From Nanobdellota archaeon (GTDB lineage: Archaea > Nanobdellota > Nanobdellia > Pacearchaeales > GW2011-AR1): 32,566 bases of DNA. The notes under the pieces were generated by a model, which saw nothing but the letters and a program-made list of their open reading frames with translations, did not search any database and was not told where the DNA came from. A program made the position numbers and the translations under genes. Position 1 is the first letter of the stretch. Each line of letters starts with the position of its first letter. Of this stretch, positions 24,956 to 32,566 are shown one piece after another. The stretch spans positions 1 through 32,566 of the forward strand of contig JADFNI010000005.1 in NCBI GenBank assembly GCA_022563455.1, given 5' to 3'.

Positions 24956-25783
24956 TTAATATAAATTAATTATTCCTTGGATATCGCCTGCATTTAAGGA
25001 TCGTTTTTTGGTTTCTCCAAAGGAGGCAAAGGCATACATTGTTTCTTCAGTGCAAGTAGTGTCTGGATGAGCTAGTCCAAAACTATGACCCATTTCGTGT
25101 TGAACTATATTTTCAAAATCCATTGCGTTAGGATCTCCAACATGACTCCAACTAAAATCTACGTCATCGTAAACTTGATCCCATTCAACTAATTCTCTTC
25201 CTCCTGGAGGACCACTGAAGATTCCCCAAACAAATGTTACTGCAATTGCTCCAGGGCTATTTATATCTGCAAATGCAATTTCGTTTTTTCCGTTTAAGTT
25301 TCCTATGTTAGCTAAATCTACAGTTCCATTAATTTCATTTCCAAAAATATCTTGATTTCCTGATTCAATTTCCCATTCATCTATAGCATAAAAAACTGTA
25401 TCTCGGATTTGGGCTTCATTTAGACTTGCATTGTTAGTTGAATCTAAAATATAAGGTTCATTTGATTTCCATTTTGCTCCTTTTGATATGAATGAATAAC
25501 ATGTTGTTTTGCCGCTGTTTGTATTGCCACCTGCCCATGGAGGTCTTGCATGTTCTTTTTTATAATCAATAATTGCATATCCTTCTATAACTCTTCCATT
25601 TTCTATTGTGTTTTCTAATTTGAATATTCCAGGAGCCACTTTAACTGCTGTTGTTGGTATATTAATAACAGCATCATCATTAGAGGGTATTATTGATGCT
25701 GATTCAAAACTAGGAATGGATGCTATTACTACGCTTAAAGTAAGTAAAAACACCAATGCTAATGCAAAACTTTCTTTTTTCAT
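24956..25783 (-). CDS. Secreted matrixin-like (metzincin) metalloprotease
   Basis: Signal-like N-terminus; NIVQHEMGHSFGLAHPDTTCTEETMYAFASFGETKKRSLNAGDIQGI (HExGHxxGxxH plus Met-turn). Confidence 0.8.
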   Translation of the reverse strand: MKKESFALALVFLLTLSVVIASIPSFESASIIPSNDDAVINIPTTAVKVAPGIFKLENTIENGRVIEGYAIIDYKKEHARPPWAGGNTNSGKTTCYSFISKGAKWKSNEPYILDSTNNASLNEAQIRDTVFYAIDEWEIESGNQDIFGNEINGTVDLANIGNLNGKNEIAFADINSPGAIAVTFVWGIFSGPPGGRELVEWDQVYDDVDFSWSHVGDPNAMDFENIVQHEMGHSFGLAHPDTTCTEETMYAFASFGETKKRSLNAGDIQGIINLY

Positions 25784-25966
25784 GTATTATATGGATCATA
25801 GTTGTTTATAAATTTTACTGAATTTAAGACTCTCTCATATTGTGGGATAAATGTTTCTATGTTGGTAATATTTTAGATAAATTTTTGATAAGGAGAAAAA
25901 AGTAACCCTATTAATTGAAAAGTTTATAAAGAACAGTTAATTGTAATTGAAAAGGAGAAAATAAAA

Positions 25967-26464
25967 ATGTATAAAAGAGCACAAAAAAATTTACAAATTA
26001 AGAAAAAGACATTGTTTCGAGGAGTTGGGGCTTTAGTTGTTGTTTTATTTATTTATATGGTTGCTGGCGGAGGATCGGAGAGTTCGGGATTTACCCTTAC
26101 AGGTCAAGTTGTAGCATTGGATCCTAATAGGCCAATGGCTGGAAGTCCATGCCATTTTATGGATGGACAAGCAATGGGAGATTGTGAGACTCGGGAAATT
26201 GAATTAGTGGCTAGTCAGTGGGATTGGAGTGAACCTACAATTACTGTAAAATCTGGGGAACTTATTAGAATTAAAGCCACAAGTAAGGATGTTACTCATG
26301 GAATTACAATTCCTAAAATCAGATTTAATTTAAATATTAACCCTGGAAGAACAACTGTTGGAGAATTTGTGGCACCGGCACCTGGAGAATATTTATATGG
26401 ATGTTCTGTAATGTGTGGTGCAGGACATGGAACTCATACAGGTAAATTAATAGTAATGGGATAA
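25967..26464 (+). CDS. Membrane-anchored cupredoxin, COX2/CuA-like
   Basis: EIELVASQWDWSEPTITVKSGELIRIKATSKDVTHGITIP...GEYLYGCSVMCGAGHGTHTGKLIVMG (CxxxCxxxH). Confidence 0.75.
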   Translation: MYKRAQKNLQIKKKTLFRGVGALVVVLFIYMVAGGGSESSGFTLTGQVVALDPNRPMAGSPCHFMDGQAMGDCETREIELVASQWDWSEPTITVKSGELIRIKATSKDVTHGITIPKIRFNLNINPGRTTVGEFVAPAPGEYLYGCSVMCGAGHGTHTGKLIVMG

Positions 26465-26526
26465 GTTTGTAGCTAGCAAAAAGGGGAACCAGGATGTTTT
26501 GTTCAGTGGTGTGTGGTGATGACAAA

Positions 26527-26904
26527 ATGAATATAAATAAAGAATATGCGCCAGTAATCCTTAGAATTGGAATTAGTTTAACTTTTCTTTGGTTCGGCCT
26601 TACTCAAATATTTAATCCAGCTTCTTTATCTGTTTATTTACCCAATTTTGTATATTCATTATCTGTTGATCCGTTAACCTTTGTTAGGATTAACGGAATC
26701 TTTGAGGCTATTCTAGGATTATTTTTATTGGTGGGTTATCATACGAGATTAAGTTCTTTTATACTCGGAATTCATTTGCTTATAATCTCATTTGGTTTGG
26801 GATATAATGATATAGCAGTTAGAGATGTTGGACTTGTATTTGCAATATTTGCAATATTCTTTTATGGGAATGATAGATGGTGTTATGATTGGGAGAAAAA
26901 ATGA
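26527..26904 (+). CDS. DoxX-family membrane protein
   Basis: VILRIGISLTFLWFGLTQIFNPASL...RINGIFEAILGLFLLVGYHTRLSSFILGIHLL. The ATG at 26527 is preferred over the 26494 start. Confidence 0.7.
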   Translation: MNINKEYAPVILRIGISLTFLWFGLTQIFNPASLSVYLPNFVYSLSVDPLTFVRINGIFEAILGLFLLVGYHTRLSSFILGIHLLIISFGLGYNDIAVRDVGLVFAIFAIFFYGNDRWCYDWEKK

Positions 26905-26990
26905 AACTTAGAAAGGTTACCCTTTAATCAAGTGATTTAGCATGATAAATCTTTAGATATCCTTATTAATTCTAATTTTCTTAAATATTT

Positions 26991-28379
26991 ATGGAAAAAC
27001 TAATTTCAACAAATCCTGGGAAGAATTATGAAGTGATCGGAGAAGTAGATGTTACAACAGGGGAAGAGATTAAAAAAATATTTATTGATGCAAAAAATGC
27101 AAAACTTAGTTGGAAAGAAACATCAATTTCTAAAAGAATTTCACTTCTAAGACCCATTTGTGAAAGTTTTAAGAAAATAAGAAGTGAGTTGGCACTTACT
27201 ACTTGTAAGGAAATAGGAAAACCCATTACTTCGGCTCTTGAGGGAATAGATTCGGGGGTTAGTTATTTTGAAGATTTTATGAATGATGCATCAGAATATT
27301 TAGAGGACGAGATTTCATATGATGTAAAAGGTCTTAAACATAGGATTGTTTTTGAGCCGTTAGGTGTTGTTGCAGTAATTGTCCCATGGAATTTTCCATT
27401 TGAATCTTTTGTTTCTTCAGTTATTCCTAATTTGATTGTTGGAAATACTGTAATTTTTAAAATATCTGAAGAATGTCCATTAGTTGGAAAACTTATGGGT
27501 GAAATAATGGACGAGCATAATTTACCAAAAGGAGTTTTTAGGCAGATATATGGAAATGGAAGTGTTGGTGCGAAATTACTAGAAGAGGAAGTAGATTTTA
27601 TTAGCTTTACTGGGAGCACAAAACTAGGTCAAGAAATATATAAAATTTCTAGTGAGAAATTTATTAGAAACTCTTTGGAACTTGGAGGAAGTAATCCTGG
27701 AATAGTTTTTGAAGATGTTGAATTAAATGATGAATTAATTTCTAGAATAGCATTTAGGCGATTTGATAATTGTGGCCAATATTGTGACGGAGTAAAAAGA
27801 TTAATTGTTCATGAATCAATATTTGATGAATTAGTTGAAAAATTGAAAAACTATATTGAAGAAAATATTATTGTTGGAGATCCAGAAGATATAAATACAA
27901 ATATTGGAAGCCTTGTTGCTAAAAGACAACAAATTTTATTAGAATCTCAAATTGAAGATGCTCTTAACAAAGGTGCTACGCTAATTACTGGTGGAATTGT
28001 TCCTAAAAAACCCTCTGGTGCGTATTTTCTTCCGACCATTCTTACTAATATAAATAAGGGTATGAGAGTTTGGCATGAAGAAGTTTTTGGTCCAGCACTA
28101 CCAATTGTAAAATTTAAAACTGAAGAGGAAGCAATAAATCTTGCTAATGACACTATATATGGTCTTGGTGGGGAAGTATATTCAGAAGATATTATAAGAT
28201 GTAAAAGAGTTGCTTCGAAAATAGAAGCTGGAACTATTGGAATTAACTTTGCAGATGTATGGTCTTCATCTACACCATTTGGAGGATATAAAAAGTCTGG
28301 AATTGGACGAGGGCTAGGAAAATATGGGTTTAGGGAACTTTGCCAAATTAAGGTTGTTGCGGAATATATTGATGAATAA
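26991..28379 (+). CDS. Aldehyde/succinate-semialdehyde dehydrogenase-family protein
   Basis: GVVAVIVPWNFPFESFV, SFTGSTKLGQEIY, LELGGSNPGIVFEDV, FDNCGQYCDGVKR, EEVFGPALPIVKF. Confidence 0.9.
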   Translation: MEKLISTNPGKNYEVIGEVDVTTGEEIKKIFIDAKNAKLSWKETSISKRISLLRPICESFKKIRSELALTTCKEIGKPITSALEGIDSGVSYFEDFMNDASEYLEDEISYDVKGLKHRIVFEPLGVVAVIVPWNFPFESFVSSVIPNLIVGNTVIFKISEECPLVGKLMGEIMDEHNLPKGVFRQIYGNGSVGAKLLEEEVDFISFTGSTKLGQEIYKISSEKFIRNSLELGGSNPGIVFEDVELNDELISRIAFRRFDNCGQYCDGVKRLIVHESIFDELVEKLKNYIEENIIVGDPEDINTNIGSLVAKRQQILLESQIEDALNKGATLITGGIVPKKPSGAYFLPTILTNINKGMRVWHEEVFGPALPIVKFKTEEEAINLANDTIYGLGGEVYSEDIIRCKRVASKIEAGTIGINFADVWSSSTPFGGYKKSGIGRGLGKYGFRELCQIKVVAEYIDE

Positions 28380-28453
28380 TAAAGAGATTAATTCCTCTGG
28401 AGGTTGCTAATCTGTAAGACACCCCAACCGGCCCAGGGTACATTGTGGGATAA

Positions 28454-28876
28454 TTAAGGATTTTTTATATCTAAATATTTTGTAGTAATTGTTCTAATTT
28501 TGGGTATAGAATAAGGTCTTTGAAGTTTACTTATCCAATCCCCATGGATCCTTAGTTCTCGATGTTTTGCTAATTCACTAACAATTTCACCTATTCCTAA
28601 AAATCCTACTCTAAATTGTGAAGATGGCAAACTATCACCAATCCTCGGATATGCAGAAGGTGTAGAAACCCCATCTATATCTACAGGTCTTCTTAAAAAA
28701 ATAGTGGGATCCTCAAATCTTATAAAGATTCTTGTTCCAGTATAATGTTGAATTTGATTGAATATTCCAATAAATGGACTACCCCATCTTTCATTAACCT
28801 GTTTAGACCAAATTAACATTAAATCTCCAGCACTTGCACTTGTTTCAATATCTTCCCTGTTGTATAATATTGTCAT
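28454..28876 (-). CDS. Hypothetical protein (140 aa)
   Basis: Intact ORF with TATA (TTTATAAA) about 25 nt upstream of the ATG; no family recognised. Confidence 0.6.
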   Translation of the reverse strand: MTILYNREDIETSASAGDLMLIWSKQVNERWGSPFIGIFNQIQHYTGTRIFIRFEDPTIFLRRPVDIDGVSTPSAYPRIGDSLPSSQFRVGFLGIGEIVSELAKHRELRIHGDWISKLQRPYSIPKIRTITTKYLDIKNP

Positions 28877-28897
28877 ATAGAATCAACAAAATTTCTC

Positions 28898-28920
28898 TTT
28901 ATAAATTGAGTTGTTCTACA
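28898..28920 (-). promoter_or_regulatory. Promoter and upstream element TGTAGAACAACTCAATTTATAAA
   Basis: Reverse complement of TTTATAAATTGAGTTGTTCTACA; 22/23 match to 16031-16053. Confidence 0.7.
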
Positions 28921-29033
28921 AAAGTTTAAGAGCTCCCCAACCCGGCTTCATAGTGTTTTGTGATATTGATGAGCTTCTTTTTTGTCTGTTTTTTAGTATT
29001 GGTTTACTAAGGGTAGTGCTAGTTTAAATAATT

Positions 29034-29918
29034 TTAGGAGTATTTCTTATATTCATCTAAATACCTTCTAAAAAACCATTGAACAAAGATATTATCGTCA
29101 TTTTTTAAATTTGACCTTTCTAAGGCATTATAATATGCATTTCTTTTAGTATAGGGGATGTCTAATAATGGAAAGTCATTGTCCTTTAATACAAAATTCA
29201 TCATAAGCCTTGAGATTCTCCCATTACCATCTCCAAAGGGATGAATAGTAACAAATTTTAAATGGACTAGTGCAGACAATTCCACTGGGTGAATAGTTTT
29301 TTTATTCTTAACGTACCAATCGAAGAATTCTCTCAGTAAGGTATCTAGCTCTAGGTGCATTGGAGGCTTAAATTTTGATCTAGCAATAGCTATATCAAAA
29401 TCTCTTACTTTTCCAGCTATGTCTGGTTTAGTTTCTTTTAGAAGATCCTTATGCCATTTGAGTACTGGTTTAAAGCTGAGGTTTTTTTTATAATCCATCA
29501 TTTCAAAAAATATTTTTTCATGAGCTTCTGCTTCCTTTACATCTCCTAAGGGTTTAGATGAGGGAGTTATATTGTCTTCCAATAAATTGGCAGTTTCTTT
29601 AAGTGTTAATGTAGATCCTTCAATTCTCTGAGTGTTATACGTAAATTTAATCGCAAAATTTTCTTTAGATTTCTCTTTTGCAGAGCTAGGCATCTTTTTG
29701 TATTCAACATTAAAATTTTTCTTTATTAGATCTATGCTTTTTAAAAATTTTTCTGCATAAAATTCTTGCATAAAATTCTTTTTCTTTTCTTCAATATCTT
29801 TTGGGACCAGACCTCCCAAGTAAGTTCTTTTCTTCTTTATCTTCTTCCCATCCCTATAACTGTGGGCTAGATAAAAGTATTTTTTCTCTCCCTTAATCTG
29901 TTTTTCTATTTCTACCAT
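29034..29918 (-). CDS. Fic-domain protein
   Basis: HPFGDGNGRISRLMMNFVL and YNTQRIEGSTLTLKETANLL; N-terminal region resembles the 23826 Fic protein (YFLAHSYRDGKKIKKKRTYLG / YWLSHSFREGGKIHKIRKFLG). Confidence 0.9.
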   Translation of the reverse strand: MVEIEKQIKGEKKYFYLAHSYRDGKKIKKKRTYLGGLVPKDIEEKKKNFMQEFYAEKFLKSIDLIKKNFNVEYKKMPSSAKEKSKENFAIKFTYNTQRIEGSTLTLKETANLLEDNITPSSKPLGDVKEAEAHEKIFFEMMDYKKNLSFKPVLKWHKDLLKETKPDIAGKVRDFDIAIARSKFKPPMHLELDTLLREFFDWYVKNKKTIHPVELSALVHLKFVTIHPFGDGNGRISRLMMNFVLKDNDFPLLDIPYTKRNAYYNALERSNLKNDDNIFVQWFFRRYLDEYKKYS

Positions 29919-29929
29919 TGGATATCTTA

Positions 29930-29975
29930 TGTCTACATATTTATAAATCTTTCGTTTATCTAATAAATGTAGACA
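29930..29975 (-). promoter_or_regulatory. Inverted pair of TGTAGACA octamers upstream of the second fic gene
   Basis: TGTCTACA at 29930-29937 and TGTAGACA at 29968-29975 (plus strand). Confidence 0.7.
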
Positions 29976-30142
29976 TAAGGATAAATAGGAGTGGTGAAGA
30001 TACCTAAAGTTAATATAATATAATTAAAGAAATTAATAGGTCTGTTTCTTCACAAATTAAAAATTAAAAGAAATGCAACAATTATAATAGAATAATATTG
30101 GGATTATAATAAACCTTATATATCTATTTACAATAACATATC

Positions 30143-32053
30143 ATGAATAAAAGAGGAATTTCAGCAGTAGTTGCTACAGTTTTGATTATATTAATTACTA
30201 TCTCTTCCATTTCAATAGTATGGTTAATGATTATCCCAATAATTAAAGAAAATTTAGAGTTTAGTTCTCTTGAAAGAGGAGTTGTCATTGTGACATCTGG
30301 AGGATATACTGTTTATGATCCAGAAAGAAAAATTGCAGCGGTAAAAGTAAAGATGGAAGAAGATACTGTTGAAATTCCTTTTGTAGAAGTTATTTTTATG
30401 GTGGATGGAAATTCAATTAAATTTGTAAGAGATTTTAATCTTGAGATTAATGAAGATAAATTATTTTATTTCATCTTGAACAAAAAACCAGAAAGTGTTA
30501 GTGTTGCTCCTATTTTTCGAATTGGAAATAAAGAGAAAGTTGGTTCAATTTATAATAGTGTTCAATTGAAGAGCGGGGACTTAACTCCATCAGACATTGA
30601 ACTTTATGATGGGCTTGTTAGTTATTGGAGATTTGAAGGAGATGCGCTGGATACTGCAGGGAATAATAATGGAATATTAAACGGAGATGATGGAGAATTA
30701 ATTATAAACAGGGGAGCAGAAACCGGGACGAACGAGGGTTGGTGGGGCTTTGATGGAGCTACAAATGCTAATAAATATTCTGGAATTTATAGTTTTTATC
30801 AAGAAGGACCTAAGTTTCTTTTAAGTTCTGAATTTATCCCATTAGATTTAAACAAAGAATATCATTTGGAAGGGTGGTTTAAATCTTATGGAGTTGGAAA
30901 TAGCAGAATTTATTATGGTTTTGAGGCTTATGATATAAACAAGGTTTGGATTGAGTCTGTTGATGTAAATGTTGTTCCTAATTCAGAAACGACATTCTCT
31001 GAGGATTGTTCATCAGCAGACACATCATTTAGAATATTGGACGGATCTAATTGGGTTACAACTTATCATGCAAGAATCATATTTGATATTGATGATTCAG
31101 GTAATTTTGCTGACTTACCAAATAGAAATCAGAGCAACAGGCTTGGAATCTCAACAATTCCATCAATAATTACAGATTCTGGATTAGGTTATTGGGAGAT
31201 CACCCTTGGAGGGGGTCAAACAATTGGTAAAGATTGTGTATCTGGAGAAACAATAAGACAACATATTTCTGGTTCAGCACGAATTTATACTGCTGCCAGC
31301 TCTAAATTTGTTCCTCCGGCATGGACCTCTTATTCTGGAAATGTTAATGGAATAGCCCTAACTGGAATTCCTGCTAATAATTGGTGGGCTGGTACGAAAT
31401 ATTTTAAGATTATGGTTTTGGTGAATTATAAACAAACAGCAGATTATAAAATTTATGTTGATGATATATCTCTTAAAACTACTCCTCCCACTTATACTGG
31501 TCCTAAATGGATTGGAGGAATAAGTGGGCAGTCTGTGAGTTTTGATGGTGATAACGACTATATTGATTTTGGAAATAATATTGGGATTGTTGATACTGGA
31601 ACGACTGTTTCATTCTGGATGAATGCGAAGAGTTCTGAAAACAAAGATGGAATTGTATCTAAATCTGTTGGAGGGGCCATGAATGATTTTGTATATGTTG
31701 TTGGTTTTGCACAAGCAGGCTCAGCGAAAAAAATAGGATTGCATACGAGTAATTTTACTAATCAATATAATGATAACTGTTTGAGCACTAATGATATAGC
31801 ATATAATGAATGGATCCATGTTGTTATGACTTGGAATAAAAGTTATTGTGAACTTTATATAAATGGTGTTTTGGATATTTCAGAATTTACTGAGATTGGT
31901 ATGAATACTACTGTTTCTTATCCTACACAAATAGGAATTGGATTTGGAAATAATGGGAATCTTTTCGAGGGGGATGTTGATGAGGTAATGATATTTAATC
32001 GTATTATATCTGGTGGTGAAGTTGGAGAAATTTATAATTCACAATTTATTTAA
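30143..32053 (+). CDS. Archaeal type IV pilin-like N-terminus fused to LamG/concanavalin-like domain(s)
   Basis: MNKRGISAVVATVLIILITISSISIVWLMIIPIIKENL; GLVSYWRFEGDALDTAGNNNGIL...GQSVSFDGDNDYIDFGNNIGIVDTGTTVSFWMNAKS...EWIHVVMTWNKSYCELYINGVL...GDVDEVMIFNRIIS. Confidence 0.85.
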   Translation: MNKRGISAVVATVLIILITISSISIVWLMIIPIIKENLEFSSLERGVVIVTSGGYTVYDPERKIAAVKVKMEEDTVEIPFVEVIFMVDGNSIKFVRDFNLEINEDKLFYFILNKKPESVSVAPIFRIGNKEKVGSIYNSVQLKSGDLTPSDIELYDGLVSYWRFEGDALDTAGNNNGILNGDDGELIINRGAETGTNEGWWGFDGATNANKYSGIYSFYQEGPKFLLSSEFIPLDLNKEYHLEGWFKSYGVGNSRIYYGFEAYDINKVWIESVDVNVVPNSETTFSEDCSSADTSFRILDGSNWVTTYHARIIFDIDDSGNFADLPNRNQSNRLGISTIPSIITDSGLGYWEITLGGGQTIGKDCVSGETIRQHISGSARIYTAASSKFVPPAWTSYSGNVNGIALTGIPANNWWAGTKYFKIMVLVNYKQTADYKIYVDDISLKTTPPTYTGPKWIGGISGQSVSFDGDNDYIDFGNNIGIVDTGTTVSFWMNAKSSENKDGIVSKSVGGAMNDFVYVVGFAQAGSAKKIGLHTSNFTNQYNDNCLSTNDIAYNEWIHVVMTWNKSYCELYINGVLDISEFTEIGMNTTVSYPTQIGIGFGNNGNLFEGDVDEVMIFNRIISGGEVGEIYNSQFI

Positions 32054-32121
32054 TATTATAATATTGATAAGTCTATAAACATTTTAATAAACCTTATATA
32101 TACATTTACAATTAACATATT

Positions 32122-32566
32122 ATGAATAAAAGGGGAATTTCAGCAGTAGTTGCTACAGTTTTGATTATATTAATTACTATCTCTTCCATTTCAATAGTAT
32201 GGTTAATGATTATGCCACTAATTCGAGAAAATTTAGAGTTTAATTCTATTGAAAGAGGAGTTGTCATTGTGACATCTGGAGGATATACTGTTTATGATCC
32301 GGAAAGAAAAATTGCAGCGGTAAAAGTAAAGATGGAAGAAGATACTGTTGAAATTCCTTTTGTAGAAGTTATTTTTATGGTGGATGGAAACTCTATTAAA
32401 TTTGTAAGAGATTTTAATCTTGAGATTAATGAAGATATTTTATTTTATTTCATCTTGAACAAAAAACCAGAAAGTGTTAGTGTTGCTCCTATTTTTCGAA
32501 TTGGAAATAAAGAGAAAGTTGGTTCAATTTATAATAGTGTTCAATTGAAGAGCGGGGACTTAACTC
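32122..32566 (+). CDS. Second pilin-like protein, near-identical N-terminal copy (3' end outside window)
   Basis: MNKRGISAVVATVLIILITISSISIVWLMIMPLIRENLEFNSIERGVVIVTSGGYTVYDPERKIAAVKV... I count about 12 differences over 445 nt versus the 30143 copy. Confidence 0.85.
   Translation, partial: MNKRGISAVVATVLIILITISSISIVWLMIMPLIRENLEFNSIERGVVIVTSGGYTVYDPERKIAAVKVKMEEDTVEIPFVEVIFMVDGNSIKFVRDFNLEINEDILFYFILNKKPESVSVAPIFRIGNKEKVGSIYNSVQLKSGDLT

Noticed and set aside
1-32566. CRISPR array or cas genes
   Set aside because: No regularly spaced direct repeats with unique spacers and no Cas-like proteins were seen; the TGTAGACA and CCCCAACC repeats are too short and irregular.

Overview
The window is AT-rich archaeal DNA, probably from a DPANN-type or other small-genome archaeon. 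Supporting evidence is the archaeal type IV pilin N-termini, TATA boxes centred about 25 nt upstream of many ATGs (leaderless transcripts), and a C1-G72 tRNA-Tyr. Housekeeping content: a guaB-like/purA operon, pcm, a circularly permuted GTPase, tRNA-Tyr and an aldehyde dehydrogenase. The rest is accessory: pilin-like surface proteins fused to fibrinogen-like, beta-helix/Cys-rich/dockerin-like and LamG-like domains (the last as a near-identical tandem pair); two Fic proteins; an AbrB/RelE-type toxin-antitoxin pair; two secreted metalloproteases; a CuA-like cupredoxin; repeat proteins; and a compact three-gene cassette with a TIGR04255-like protein. The structures I find most worth following are: (1) the pilin-fused adhesin set; (2) TGTAGACA octamers that I saw only flanking the two fic genes; (3) a shared upstream element (TGTAGAACAACYCAATTTATAAA plus triplicated CTTCGGACA-like units) whose copies bound the TIGR04255 cassette as inverted repeats and mark a 5' deletion in a repeat-protein gene; (4) a dispersed GC-rich intergenic hairpin family (core CGCCCCAACCGGG); (5) three very small genes interrupted by in-frame stops. 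All calls come from reading the sequence; no database search was run.
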